33,138 nucleotides of DNA from Verrucomicrobia bacterium UBA1629. Its GTDB lineage: Bacteria > Verrucomicrobiota > Kiritimatiellia > RFP12 > UBA1067. Positions 13,093-22,183 of the stretch are shown in pieces; position 1 is the stretch's first letter; every line of letters starts with the position of its first letter. The notes beneath the pieces were generated by a model. That model ran no database searches and was not told the DNA's origin. It was given only the letters and a program-made list of their open reading frames with translations. The position numbers and the translations under genes were made by a program. Location of the stretch: NCBI GenBank assembly GCA_002321305.1, contig DCMF01000108.1, forward strand, positions 1-33,138, given 5' to 3'.

Positions 13093-14091
13093 TCAGCGCG
13101 GAAGGCGGCGGCGGAGAACGGCGTTGAGCGGCGCCCAGGCGAGGAGGCGTTCGGGCGCGGACAGGGCCGCGTACAGCCCATAGGGGAGCGCACGGCAGCA
13201 CCGCGCATGAAGCCAGGCGACGACCGCCATCGGCCGGCCGCGCTCGCCCGAAAGCCCGACCGGGCCGCAGTCCCGGAAGAACTGGCGCGCCCCGTCATAG
13301 AACACGCGCCGCGTCCGCGCGTCCGAGAGGTTGAAGGCCTGGACGAACTTGAGCGCGACGCGCGCCACGAAGTCCGCCGCGAGCTGCGGCGTATAGGCGC
13401 CGTGCGCCTTCAGCGCCTCGCGCAGGCTCGCCCACGCGGCGGGATAGCCGCGATAGTCGCGCGCCGTCACGATCGACCCCGCACGGTTGACGTTGTAGCG
13501 GTAGACGACCGCATCGACGAAGCCGACGCGCGCGCCGGACAGGAGGATGTCGGCCCAGACCGGCATGTCCTCGAACTTCAGCCCCTTCGGAAACCGCCGC
13601 GTGGCGAAGACGGCGCGGCGGTAGAGCTTGTTCCAGGCCGCGACGTTGAAGAGGCGGTCCAGAAGCCCCCGGGGATGCGGCGTCGAGAGCGGCGCGTAGA
13701 GGCGTTCCTCGCCCGTCCGCATGTCATGGAGCCTGACGCTGCCGACGGCGACGTCCAGCCCGTCCCGCATCAGCGCCGCGTACAGGACCTCCAGCATCCG
13801 AGGCGCCAGGCAGTCGTCCGAATCGACGAACGCGAGGCACGCGCCCGTCGCGGCGTCCAGCCCGGCGTTGCGCGCCGCCGAGAGCCCGCCGTTCGGCTGG
13901 TGCAGGACGCGCACGCGCGCGTCCTGCCGCGCAAGTTCGTCGCACCGCGCGCCCGAACCGTCCGTGCTGCCGTCATCGACGAGCAGGCACTCGAAGTCCG
14001 TGAACGTCTGGCGCAGGATCGACGCGACGCAGGCGTCGAGCAGCGCGCGGACGTTGTAGACGGGAACGATGACGCTGACCTTCGCCTTCAC
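13093..14091 (-). CDS. Family 2 glycosyltransferase
   Basis: The 332-aa enzyme has a canonical GT2 start KVSVIVPVYNVRALLDACVA, then DFECLLVDDGSTDGSG, LSAARNAGLDAATGACLAFVDSDDCL with the metal-binding DSDD, and a helical C-terminal half. Start codon GTG 14091 is supported by the GTGA overlap with the stop of the upstream GT32-like gene. ATG-start alternatives upstream lie inside that gene. It probably adds one sugar to the surface polysaccharide repeat unit; donor and acceptor cannot be told. Confidence 0.9.
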   Translation of the reverse strand: MKAKVSVIVPVYNVRALLDACVASILRQTFTDFECLLVDDGSTDGSGARCDELARQDARVRVLHQPNGGLSAARNAGLDAATGACLAFVDSDDCLAPRMLEVLYAALMRDGLDVAVGSVRLHDMRTGEERLYAPLSTPHPRGLLDRLFNVAAWNKLYRRAVFATRRFPKGLKFEDMPVWADILLSGARVGFVDAVVYRYNVNRAGSIVTARDYRGYPAAWASLREALKAHGAYTPQLAADFVARVALKFVQAFNLSDARTRRVFYDGARQFFRDCGPVGLSGERGRPMAVVAWLHARCCRALPYGLYAALSAPERLLAWAPLNAVLRRRLPR

Positions 14092-14825
14092 ACGAACTCC
14101 GGCCAGACGAGGCGCTTGAGGCGGACCATGGGGCGGGTCGCGCGCGGGCCGAGGACGGCCTCCAGCGCGCGGCGGACCCGGCGCGTGACCTTCCAGCGCA
14201 GGGGCACCCACGAGGCCTCGTAGTGGTGGATGCAGTAGGTGTTCGGCGTCAGGCGACAGGCGCCGTCCAGCGTCTTCGGGGCGAAATACTCCTGCGGATA
14301 GACCCGGAAGCCGCTGACGGTCTGGACGGTGCCGTCGTCGTCATGCAGCCCGCACGCCCGAAGCTGCTCGGTCTGCAGCTGGGGCGACGGCTTCAGGTTG
14401 AGCGAACCGTCCGGCAGCCGGAAATGCAGCCCGTCGTAGGCGTCGCGCAGCGCCCTGACCGTCTCGTTCCCCGCCTCGGCGGCGAAGACGAGCCCCAGCG
14501 CCACGCGGCTCTTCGACTCGAAGCCGCAGAACGGCGCTTCGAGCAGCGGGTCAAGCGGCTTCAGCAGCTCGACGTCGGTGTCAAGATAGATGCCGCCGTG
14601 CCGGTAGACGATGTCGAGCCGCGCGTAGTCGGGCACGAACCCCCACCGCTTCGCGCGGTAGGCCTCGTCCATGTAGGCGTTCTGGCGGAAGTCGTAGTTG
14701 GACTCGTTCCACTCCCGGATCTCCGCCTCCGGCATGACGCGCCGCCACGAGGCGAGGCACTCCCGCTGCTTCGCCGGCAGCGGCGTTCCCCCAACCCAGC
14801 AATAATGGATGACTTTCGGTATCAT
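14088..14825 (-). CDS. GT32-type (OCH1-like, DXD) glycosyltransferase
   Basis: The 245-aa enzyme begins MIPKVIHYCWVGGTPLPAKQ, the standard start of the Gly_transf_sug family. It has GFVPDYARLDIVYRHGGIYLDTDVELL with the DXD metal site (DTD), and HHYEASW near the end. Relatives transfer mannose, galactose or similar sugars onto capsular or teichoic-type glycans. Its stop codon overlaps the GTG start of the following GT2 gene. A recognisable promoter lies just upstream, so it heads the sub-operon 14825 to 13093. Confidence 0.9.
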   Translation of the reverse strand: MIPKVIHYCWVGGTPLPAKQRECLASWRRVMPEAEIREWNESNYDFRQNAYMDEAYRAKRWGFVPDYARLDIVYRHGGIYLDTDVELLKPLDPLLEAPFCGFESKSRVALGLVFAAEAGNETVRALRDAYDGLHFRLPDGSLNLKPSPQLQTEQLRACGLHDDDGTVQTVSGFRVYPQEYFAPKTLDGACRLTPNTYCIHHYEASWVPLRWKVTRRVRRALEAVLGPRATRPMVRLKRLVWPEFV

Positions 14826-14845
14826 GTCAACAGGTAAATGCGCTT

Positions 14846-14875
14846 ATGATATCAAAATTGTCGTCGACCCGTCAA
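14846..14875 (-). promoter_or_regulatory. Sigma70-type promoter for the GT32-like gene
   Basis: On the minus strand TTGACG (-35, 14870-14875) is followed after 18 bases by TATCAT (-10, 14846-14851), with TG one base upstream of the -10. It is the only promoter in the window with both boxes clear. The predicted leader is about 13 bases. Confidence 0.65.
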
Positions 14876-14884
14876 TTCGTCCGG

Positions 14885-15883
14885 TCAGGCGTCCGCGCCG
14901 CCGCGCAGGCGTCCGGCGAGTTCTCGGGCCGTCGCGCGCAGGCCGAACGTGAGCAGGTGGCGCGCCAGGCGCTTCATCGGCCCGCCGGCGGCCGCGTCCC
15001 AGCGCAGCGTGTCCGCCACGAGATCCGCGCCGTAGACCGCCTCAAGGGCCGCGCGATCCTGCCCCATGTCGCGCATCAGCCAGCGGATCGTCGGATAGAG
15101 CTGCGCGCGGATCCGCGCCACCGTCTGCGCCGGCAGCCCGAGCCGCCGCGCATACGCGACCACGGCCTCGACACTGCGCCGGCTCTGCTCGGCGAGTGTG
15201 CGCAGGCGCGCCGCGTCCAGCGTCTCGCGCGTCATCGAGTCGTCGTGGCGCCAGTAGCGGTAGCCCGGATAGGCGATGAAGGAGACGGTCTTCGCGTTGA
15301 AGAGGATCGGCAGCAGCCAGCAGAGGTCGTCCGTGAAGTTGAGGTAGAAGTCCGGCCCGACGGCCAGCCCCCGGTACGCCGCGAGAAAGACCGCGCGGCG
15401 TATCGCCTTGCCGCAGACCGGCATGAAGATCCGTCCCGACAGCAGCATCTCCAGCGCCGCCGCGCCCGAGACGCGCGCGGCGGGATGGTTGTACTTGACG
15501 GGGACGGCCCGCCCCCTGAACTCCTTGACCATCTGGTAGGCGATGACATCCGGCGCGGCGGCGGCCGTCGCCTCCGCGCGGATGCGCGCGACCAGTTCGG
15601 GCCCGACGAAGTCGTCGGAGTCCAGCGGCAGGACATACGCGCCCGTCGCGGCGGCCGCGCCCGTCGCCTTGGCCTGGAACGTGCTGCGGTTCCGGTCCTG
15701 ACGCAGGCAGCGGAAGCGGACGCCGTAGGCCGCGACGATCTCCACCGCGCCGCCCGTCGGCGAACAGTCGTCAACGACAATCGCCTCGAAATCGCCGTCC
15801 GTCTGGGCGGCGAGCGAGTCGAGGCAGCGTTTCAGGTACCGTTCGGTCTTGAAGACCGGGATTACGAACGACGCGAATGCCAT
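14885..15883 (-). CDS. Family 2 glycosyltransferase (tandem paralogue 1)
   Basis: The 332-aa enzyme begins MAFASFVIPVFKTERYLKRC, with DFEAIVVDDCSPTGG and the metal site LPLDSDDFVG, then a long C-terminal region (KAIRRAVF, DFYLNFTDDLCWLLPIL, YPGYRYWRHDDSMT). The same C-terminal landmarks occur in the neighbouring gene at 15862 and in those at 20291 and 21304, so this is a locally expanded subfamily. The start lies 22 bases inside the upstream gene. It is the last gene of the long operon before a 59-base spacer with a new promoter. Confidence 0.9.
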   Translation of the reverse strand: MAFASFVIPVFKTERYLKRCLDSLAAQTDGDFEAIVVDDCSPTGGAVEIVAAYGVRFRCLRQDRNRSTFQAKATGAAAATGAYVLPLDSDDFVGPELVARIRAEATAAAAPDVIAYQMVKEFRGRAVPVKYNHPAARVSGAAALEMLLSGRIFMPVCGKAIRRAVFLAAYRGLAVGPDFYLNFTDDLCWLLPILFNAKTVSFIAYPGYRYWRHDDSMTRETLDAARLRTLAEQSRRSVEAVVAYARRLGLPAQTVARIRAQLYPTIRWLMRDMGQDRAALEAVYGADLVADTLRWDAAAGGPMKRLARHLLTFGLRATARELAGRLRGGADA

Positions 15884-16839
15884 GCCGTCAGCAACCTCCC
15901 CAGCCTGAATGTCCACGAGTTCTCGATCAGCGTCATCGCCCGGCGGGCGACGAGGTCCGGCGGGAACTGCCGGCAGAGCTCCGCTGCGCACGCCCGCCAC
16001 GCGGCCTCGGGCAGATGCCGGATGCAGCCGAGGTACCATTCGAGCGTCGGCTCGGCGAACTTCTCCAGCTGCGCGACGAGCGACGGGTCGCAGCCGTTGC
16101 GCCGGACGAAACCCTCCAGCGTCGCGAACACCAGCCGGGTGTTCGCCGCCGCCTTCCCCATCTTCGCCGGATCCGCGAGCGTCGTCGTCAGCGAATCGGG
16201 GTTGACCCGATACCGGTAGCCGGGATAGGCCAGCGTCGAGACCGTCCGCGCGTTCATGAGCACGGGGAACGTCTGGCAGAGGTCTTCCGACGAGTTCAGG
16301 TAGAAGTCGCGCCCGACGCCCAGCTGCGCCATCGCCTTTCGGTAGACCGCACGGCGGACGGCCTTGCCGCAGATCGCGCACGGCAGGCGGCTCGCGAAGA
16401 GGCGCGCGCGCGCCTCCTCTCCCGTCAGGCGCGCGTCGGACAGGCGCATCTTCGTCTTGCGCAGGCGGCGGCCGTCGTCCATCAGCATCTGATAGGCGAT
16501 GACGTCGACCGCCGGGCAGGCCGCGATCTCGCGGCGCAGGCGCGCGACAAGTTCGGGCCCGACGGTGTCGTCGGCGTCCAGCGGCACGACGAAGTCGCCC
16601 GACGCCGCGTCAAGGCCGGTCAGGCGCGCCTGGAGGAGGCTGCGGTTCGCCTCGTGCCGCACCGTCCGGAACCGGGCGTCGCGAAACGCGGCGACGATGC
16701 CCGCCGCGCCGCCGTCGGGCGAGCCGTCATCGACGACGATCGCCTCGAAGTCGCCGTCCGTCTGGGCGACGAGCGAGTCGAGGCAGGCCTTCAGGTACCG
16801 TTCGGTCTGGTAGACCGGAATCACGAACGAAGCAATCAT
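15862..16839 (-). CDS. Family 2 glycosyltransferase (tandem paralogue 2)
   Basis: The 325-aa enzyme begins MIASFVIPVYQTERYLKACL, with DFEAIVVDDGSPDGG and the metal site VPLDADDTVG, then ICGKAVRRAVYRK, DFYLNSSEDLCQTFPVLMN and YPGYRYRVNPDS. It is closely similar to the next gene (14885-15883), also at the DNA level around the 5' end, which points to tandem duplication followed by divergence. A strong AAAGGAGG ribosome site lies eight bases upstream, and ATG overlaps the TGA of the upstream AlgJ-like gene (ATGA). Confidence 0.9.
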   Translation of the reverse strand: MIASFVIPVYQTERYLKACLDSLVAQTDGDFEAIVVDDGSPDGGAAGIVAAFRDARFRTVRHEANRSLLQARLTGLDAASGDFVVPLDADDTVGPELVARLRREIAACPAVDVIAYQMLMDDGRRLRKTKMRLSDARLTGEEARARLFASRLPCAICGKAVRRAVYRKAMAQLGVGRDFYLNSSEDLCQTFPVLMNARTVSTLAYPGYRYRVNPDSLTTTLADPAKMGKAAANTRLVFATLEGFVRRNGCDPSLVAQLEKFAEPTLEWYLGCIRHLPEAAWRACAAELCRQFPPDLVARRAMTLIENSWTFRLGRLLTAWHSRRS

Positions 16840-17828
16840 AGGCTTCCTCCTTTCATTTCTCCCGTGCCCGCGCGCAGCCATTCGAGGATCTGCGCGCTGA
16901 CCCATGGCCCGTAGTGGTCAAGGTCGCGGTAGTTCGCGGGATCGCCCGTCACCTCGACGCGATCCTCGAAGTCGAAGAGGCGCACGTTGGGGATCTTCAG
17001 GACCTCCTCGGCAAACTTCCGCTTCGCCGCGCGCTGCCGTTCGAGCCGCCCCTCGCGCCGCCAGGCGTCGAGCCGCATCTGGCTGTACGGCGTGATGAAC
17101 AGGATCAGATCCTTCACGGCCCGTGCCATCGGCACGAAGTTGGCCGCGACGTTCTCCTCGATCCGCCGCGCGTCCGCCGGCGTGAACGGCCGCTGCGGAA
17201 CGTCCGCGCCGTCCGCCGCACGGCCGTTGCGCACCAGGCCGGCCGCCGCGCCGTAGCGCGTCCGGGACGTATGCCAGCACGAATAGTCGTCGAAGGACGT
17301 CATCCCCGCCGGGGCGAAGAGCCCGGCCACGGCCTTCCGGATCGCGTCGCCGTTCAGGAGGTACTTGATGTCGTTCACCGGGTCGTCGTCATAGAGATAG
17401 TCCGGGAAGCTCCCCAGGTCCTCCCGCATCCAGTCCTTGTCAGCCAGCAGCTTGTTGTAGTCGATGCCGACGATCGCCAGCTCAAGCCGGGGGTTCGCCG
17501 CGCCGGCCGCCTGGACGATGCGGCTCGTCTCGCGGAAGCTCGCCCCGCTGAACGGGACCTTGACGGCCTTCAGGCCCCAGAGACGCTCGACGTCCGACGC
17601 ACGGAAGTTCTCCGTCATCGACGAGCCCGTCACCAGCGCCCGATAGTCGAAGTGGCGCACGATGCCGTCGTTCTGGCTGCGCTGGTTGTCCAGGAAGTAG
17701 GCGAAGCGCCCGATCTGCGGCGCGCGGTAGTGGAAATAGGGGTCGACCCGGAAGACCAGCGCGGCGCAGGCGAGCAGCACGCCGCCGCAGAGGCCGACCG
17801 ACAGGATGAAACTCGTTTTCGCGCGCAT
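16836..17828 (-). CDS. AlgJ/AlgX-like SGNH-type protein, partner of the MBOAT
   Basis: The 330-aa protein has one N-terminal membrane anchor (about 8-27) and a periplasm-facing domain. It has GSSMTENF, which carries the likely nucleophilic Ser of an SGNH fold, VGIDYNKLL, and RDLDHYGPWVS near the end, whose D-x-x-H would complete the triad. This arrangement is found in AlgJ/AlgX, PatB and DltD-like partners that move acetyl groups from an MBOAT protein onto polysaccharide. The MBOAT gene ends 10 bases upstream, which supports this role. The triad assignment comes from motif reading only. Confidence 0.75.
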   Translation of the reverse strand: MRAKTSFILSVGLCGGVLLACAALVFRVDPYFHYRAPQIGRFAYFLDNQRSQNDGIVRHFDYRALVTGSSMTENFRASDVERLWGLKAVKVPFSGASFRETSRIVQAAGAANPRLELAIVGIDYNKLLADKDWMREDLGSFPDYLYDDDPVNDIKYLLNGDAIRKAVAGLFAPAGMTSFDDYSCWHTSRTRYGAAAGLVRNGRAADGADVPQRPFTPADARRIEENVAANFVPMARAVKDLILFITPYSQMRLDAWRREGRLERQRAAKRKFAEEVLKIPNVRLFDFEDRVEVTGDPANYRDLDHYGPWVSAQILEWLRAGTGEMKGGSL

Positions 17829-17838
17829 GACCCGGCCC

Positions 17839-19224
17839 TCAGAAGTTGAAGTAGACGAAGGACGACCCGTTGCCCAGCGAGCAGATCCCGGCGAGCGCCG
17901 CGCCCGCCGACAGCAGGGCCGTGCGCCAGCCGGGGCGGGCGACGGCGCGCGTGCTGTTCGGCAGCCCCACGCAGACGGCGAACGCCAGCGGCAGCAGCAG
18001 CCACAGGGGAACCGGCTCGGTCACCGTGTGCGTCAGCACGGGGTCCAGCGTGAGCCGCAGGGACGCCAGGTTGCCGAGCATCACCCTGAACTGCGCGAAA
18101 TCGGCGCTCCTGAACAGCAGCCACAGCAGGTTGGTCACCGCAAACGTCGCCGCCCAGCGGACGAGGCGCGGAATCTTCGCGTCGATCCGCTCCATTTCGC
18201 GGTCGCGCACCATCAGCGCGCCGTGCAGGACGCCCCAGAGCACGAACGTCCAGTTCGCGCCGTGCCAAATGCCGCTGACGAGGAAGACGAGCAGGACGTT
18301 CACGGCCGTGCGCACGGGGCCGCAGCGGCTCCCGCCCAGAGGGAAGTACACGTACTTCGTCAGGAAGCGCGTCAGGGACAGGTGCCAGCGCTTCCAGAAG
18401 TCGCGGATGGAGAGGGCCTTGTAGGGCGAGTCGAAGTTGACCGGCAGGTCGAGGCCCAGCATCCGCGAGACGCCGATCGCCATGTCCGTGTAGCCGCTGA
18501 AGTCGAAGTAGATCTCGAACGTGTAGGCGAGCGCCACGACCGCCGTGTCAATCGTCGAGAGCTCGGCGCTCGCCGGGCCGAAGCCGTAGGCGACCGTCCG
18601 CGCAAAGGCGTCCGCGAAGACCGTCTTCTTGAAAAGCCCGATGGCGAAGAGCCGCCAGCCGTCCGCGAGCCGGCTCCAGTCGGTCTCGCGACGGCCCTTC
18701 AGCTGCCCGAAGAACGCCGACGGCTCCGTGATGGGGCCCATCAGGAGCTTCGGGAAGTAGAAGACGTACAGCGCGTAGTCCCAGAAGCCCACGCGCAGCA
18801 GCTCGCGGCGGTAGGCGCCCACGACGAAGGCGACCTGGGAGAACGTGAAGAAGCTGATGCCCAGCGGCACGATGACGTGCAGGGCCTTCCAGTCCGTCTG
18901 GAAGAGGCGATTGACGTTCGCGACGAAGAAGCCGCTGTACTTGGCGAACGCCAGCGCGCCGACGTTCAGGACGAGGGACAGGACGAGCAGCGCCTTCCGC
19001 CGCCGCCCCTCGGCGCGGGAGACGGCGGACGCGAGCGCATAGGACACGGCGACGCTCACGGCGAGATAGGCCAGGAACGACCAGCCGGCGAACGCATAGA
19101 AGAGGACGGACGCCGCCAGCAGGGCCCGTTTCCACCAGACGGCCCCCCACCGCCGCGCGCCATGGCACGCGACAAGCGCAAGCGGCAGGAAGGCGAAGAT
19201 GAAGCCGTAGGAGTTGAACAGCAC
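17839..19224 (-). CDS. MBOAT O-acyltransferase (AlgI/DltB-like)
   Basis: The 461-aa polytopic protein begins LFNSYGFIFAFLPLAL after a GTG start. It shows PLGISFFTFSQVAFVVG, YVFYFPKLLMGPI, YTFEIYFDFSGYTDMAIG, FWKRWHLSLTRFLTKYVYFPLGG and the catalytic-site motif SGIWHGANWTFVLWG with the invariant His. AlgI-type enzymes pass acetyl groups across the inner membrane for polysaccharide O-acetylation. GTG 19224 follows the TGA of the preceding gene by one base, with GGAGGG placed correctly within that gene's end. It probably works with the AlgJ-like protein encoded next. Confidence 0.92.
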   Translation of the reverse strand: MLFNSYGFIFAFLPLALVACHGARRWGAVWWKRALLAASVLFYAFAGWSFLAYLAVSVAVSYALASAVSRAEGRRRKALLVLSLVLNVGALAFAKYSGFFVANVNRLFQTDWKALHVIVPLGISFFTFSQVAFVVGAYRRELLRVGFWDYALYVFYFPKLLMGPITEPSAFFGQLKGRRETDWSRLADGWRLFAIGLFKKTVFADAFARTVAYGFGPASAELSTIDTAVVALAYTFEIYFDFSGYTDMAIGVSRMLGLDLPVNFDSPYKALSIRDFWKRWHLSLTRFLTKYVYFPLGGSRCGPVRTAVNVLLVFLVSGIWHGANWTFVLWGVLHGALMVRDREMERIDAKIPRLVRWAATFAVTNLLWLLFRSADFAQFRVMLGNLASLRLTLDPVLTHTVTEPVPLWLLLPLAFAVCVGLPNSTRAVARPGWRTALLSAGAALAGICSLGNGSSFVYFNF

Positions 19225-19225
19225 G

Positions 19226-20284
19226 TCACCGCCCTCCGAAAAGCACCGAAGACAGCCTTGGGGCGAGGCGGCGCAGCAGAAGGCCGGAAACTGCAGGCAT
19301 CCCGACACCCAGGACGAACAGGGCAAGCGAATTCCAGCACGGAAACCGCCTGAACCCACAATAATCGCGCAAGGGCCTCCAGAACTCGAACACGATGGCG
19401 TGCATCAGGAAAATCGGAAACGAAAGCGAGACGAGCGCCACCGGCCATTTTTGCGGCGGCGAGAGCTTCCAAAGGACGGCCATGACGACAAAAATGGCGA
19501 GAATGTCCAGTGGAGCCGCAATAGCCGGACCGAAACCGCCCAGGCACGCCGGCAAGACGACCAGCACGGCCAAGACGTCCAGCACACGCCACGATGAGGA
19601 AGCGTGCCGCAAAACCGAAACCGCCCTGCCGGATCCGATGGCGCAGCCGATGGAAAAGAACAGGAATGCGTTGGGGGACAGAAAGTAAAACCAGAACGGC
19701 CCCCATCCCGGAGTCTCCGTCAGCACCTCGGCATAATTCAGGCTCTGGACGTAGGCGTCGACGGCAAACAGGAAGAGCAGCCAGGCCCATCCCAGCCGCT
19801 CCACAAGGAACTTGATGAGCGGGCTGAGCAGGACAAGCATCATCAGGCTGCGAAGATACCACAGCGGGACGATGCCGGGCGCGTAAAACGGGTGAAGTCC
19901 GAACCAGCGCACCCCCATTCCTCCGGCGCCACGCACAGACAGGCCATTCCCGGCGAGGGCACTGCGCTCGCCGACCCCGACAACCAGAGCGACATAACCG
20001 ACGGCCAGCCACAGGACATACGGCAAGGCAAGCGACACAATCCGGCTCTTCACCGCGCGGGCATACCACCCGCGCTCGTTGAAGTGACGCGACAGGAAGA
20101 ATCCCGAAAACACGAAAAAGAGAGGTACGGCGCAGCTGACGACGAGAGAGACGAGATGCTGCAGCGCGGAGATCGGCAGCACCGGCAGCTCGGAATGGAT
20201 AACGACGACCAGCAGCGCGCACACCAGCCCAAGGTTCGCGACCTTGGCGCTCGTCTCCGGCGTGACTTTTAGGACATTGGACAT
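19226..20284 (-). CDS. Acyltransferase-3 family membrane protein
   Basis: The 352-aa polytopic protein has the acyltransferase-3 layout of about ten helices. The N-terminal LLVVVIHSEL holds the conserved His of helix 1, then come VPLFFVFSGFFLSRHF, IVPLWYLRSLMMLVLLSPL and FPIFLMHAIVFEF. Members O-acetylate or O-succinylate surface polysaccharides. A role in modifying the glycan made here is likely, and WecH-like or OafA-like specificity cannot be separated. It lies six bases from the upstream GT gene and one base from the MBOAT start. Confidence 0.88.
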   Translation of the reverse strand: MSNVLKVTPETSAKVANLGLVCALLVVVIHSELPVLPISALQHLVSLVVSCAVPLFFVFSGFFLSRHFNERGWYARAVKSRIVSLALPYVLWLAVGYVALVVGVGERSALAGNGLSVRGAGGMGVRWFGLHPFYAPGIVPLWYLRSLMMLVLLSPLIKFLVERLGWAWLLFLFAVDAYVQSLNYAEVLTETPGWGPFWFYFLSPNAFLFFSIGCAIGSGRAVSVLRHASSSWRVLDVLAVLVVLPACLGGFGPAIAAPLDILAIFVVMAVLWKLSPPQKWPVALVSLSFPIFLMHAIVFEFWRPLRDYCGFRRFPCWNSLALFVLGVGMPAVSGLLLRRLAPRLSSVLFGGR

Positions 20285-20290
20285 GGCTAA

Positions 20291-21307
20291 TCAGCGGAGG
20301 CGTCCGAAAAGCGAGCCAACGCAAGACCTGATGGCGCGCGGGACTTGCGCAATCAAGTTCCCGAACCGATACGCGCGCGACGTCTTCAGCGTCACATATT
20401 CGTCCGCCAGGGCCTGGACGACGGATTGCGGATGAAAGACGTCCGCGAGGATCTCGACCTTTGCCGGGATCTCGGCCACCGGTCCCTGCAGGGCTTCCTC
20501 GACAAAGAACTTTTCGCAACGCGCGATCACCCGTTCCATCGCCAGGCGCTTTTCGTCGGCGCCGACCAGCCCTGCGGCCATGCGCCGGACTGTTTCATGC
20601 GCCGTCCGCGTCTCCTCGCCGGCCCGTCGGTATTTCGACAGGGACGTGCGCGTGGCCGAGATGGAATCCCGATTCTGAAAATAGACATAGCCGACATAAT
20701 CGAGGATCGAGACCGTGTTTGCGCAGAGCAAGATCGGCAACGTGCTGAAGAAGTCTTCGGACGTGTTCACGTAGACGTCCCGCGAAGAACCCAGGCGATC
20801 CATCGCCTGGAGGTAGACGGATCTCTTCACCGCCTTGCTGACAATGCTCCACGTCAAGCGGCCGTCGGCAATCCCCTCCATGTATTCGACGGCGGAAAGA
20901 CGGCAGGCGCCCGGCTGGCACCAATGGTCGCGTTGGCTTCTTCCGTCGTCGCAGCAAATGCCGAAGGACACGAGATCCGGAGCGACAGGCCCCCGTCCGA
21001 TGGCCTCGCCAATCTTGGCAAGCGCATCCGGACGAAGCCAGTCGTCGGGGTCGAGAGGCACGACATAGTCGCCTGTCGTGTGGCGAAGGCCCGTGACACG
21101 GGCCTGGAAGCATCCGCGATTCCGGTCTTGGCGCACATACCGCACGAACGAGCCGAACGGCCTGACGACATCCGCACAACCGCCGGGCGAGCAGTCGTCG
21201 ACGACAATCACTTCGCAATCCGACTCGGTCTGCGCCCGGATGCTTTCGAGACAGCGCGGAAGGAACTTTTCCGTGCCATAGACAGGAATGACGACAGAGA
21301 ACTTCAT
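20291..21307 (-). CDS. Family 2 glycosyltransferase
   Basis: The 338-aa enzyme begins MKFSVVIPVYGTEKFLPRCL, with CEVIVVDDCSPGG, YVVPLDPDDWLR (DPDD at the metal site) and the C-terminal pattern SKAVKRSVYLQ, VYVNTSEDFFSTLPILL, YVGYVYFQNRDS. This is the same subfamily as the genes at 14885, 15862 and 21304. ATG overlaps the TGA of the upstream gene (ATGA). Confidence 0.9.
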   Translation of the reverse strand: MKFSVVIPVYGTEKFLPRCLESIRAQTESDCEVIVVDDCSPGGCADVVRPFGSFVRYVRQDRNRGCFQARVTGLRHTTGDYVVPLDPDDWLRPDALAKIGEAIGRGPVAPDLVSFGICCDDGRSQRDHWCQPGACRLSAVEYMEGIADGRLTWSIVSKAVKRSVYLQAMDRLGSSRDVYVNTSEDFFSTLPILLCANTVSILDYVGYVYFQNRDSISATRTSLSKYRRAGEETRTAHETVRRMAAGLVGADEKRLAMERVIARCEKFFVEEALQGPVAEIPAKVEILADVFHPQSVVQALADEYVTLKTSRAYRFGNLIAQVPRAIRSCVGSLFGRLR

Positions 21308-22170
21308 TTGCCCCCCAAGAAAGTCTTAACATGTCGTTTGAACACAACCCAAAGCTCATGAAGCCACCAGCGACGGATCATCCGCGCCATCTCCCGTATC
21401 TGCGCATGCGTCTTCGCCGAGGCGCCCAACGTCTCCGCAAAGGAAAGGACAAGCCCCTCGGCCTCGTGCGTGTCCCGCAGCGCCTGGCGCACCTTTCGAC
21501 CGGTGATGCCCCGACAGACAGACCCATCGCCTTGCCAATAGCGATGCCCAACGTAAGGTATGACCTCAATTTTCCCACTGATCAGAATCACCGGCACAAT
21601 CGCGCAAAAGTCATCAGGCGCCAGCACGCGCGTCGTGCGCAATCCGGGCGTCCTGCTCCATGTCTGCACAAACAGCTCTCGCCGAATCGCCTTTGCCCAG
21701 AAGTTCCACTGCAGCCTTTTCGCAAGAAGGCGCGCCATCACTTCGGACGGCGAATAGATCCCCGGCTCATACCGACACCAATGCGGCTCAATCTTACCTC
21801 CCACATCCTGCTCGACATTGTAGACGATCACATCGGCCCCATGCCGGCTCGCGGCCTTGCGGAGTTCGGCGACAAGCCCCGGCAGAACGTAGTCGTCGCA
21901 ATCGACGTCAGCCACATAGATCCCCTTCGCCGCCTCGATGCCCCGCAACCGTCCCTGATAGGGCCCAAGGTTCCTGGGCTGGCGCACATACCGGAACCGC
22001 GCATCATATCGAGAAACAAGCGATTCCGCATTTTCCGGCGAACAATCGTCAACGACAATGACCTCAAAGCCGCCATCCGTCTGCGCGACAAGGCTGTCAA
22101 GCGCTCGCTTGAGGAGCGAGAGCGAACCATAGAACGGTATGACAAACGAAATGAGAATGTCTTCTTTCAT
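21304..22170 (-). CDS. Family 2 glycosyltransferase, shorter paralogue
   Basis: The 288-aa enzyme begins MKEDILISFVIPFYGSLSLL, with ALDSLVAQTDGGFEVIVVDD and YVADVDCDDYVLPG (DCDD in the metal-site position), then FWAKAIRRELFVQ and YVGHRYWQGDGS. It belongs to the same subfamily as its neighbours but has lost much of the C-terminal extension. It is 13 bases from the upstream GT gene and overlaps the downstream one by 4 bases. Confidence 0.88.
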   Translation of the reverse strand: MKEDILISFVIPFYGSLSLLKRALDSLVAQTDGGFEVIVVDDCSPENAESLVSRYDARFRYVRQPRNLGPYQGRLRGIEAAKGIYVADVDCDDYVLPGLVAELRKAASRHGADVIVYNVEQDVGGKIEPHWCRYEPGIYSPSEVMARLLAKRLQWNFWAKAIRRELFVQTWSRTPGLRTTRVLAPDDFCAIVPVILISGKIEVIPYVGHRYWQGDGSVCRGITGRKVRQALRDTHEAEGLVLSFAETLGASAKTHAQIREMARMIRRWWLHELWVVFKRHVKTFLGGK

Positions 22171-22183
22171 GGATCCTGAACCT

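Noticed and set aside
13010..13201. N-terminal extension of the WbbL-like glycosyltransferase
   Set aside because: The frame is open only because the spacer contains stop-free nonamers and C-rich sequence; the GT fold starts at ATG 13009.
17806..19353. A 515-codon open frame opposite the MBOAT gene
   Set aside because: Composition-driven antisense frame; the MBOAT motifs on the minus strand are unambiguous.
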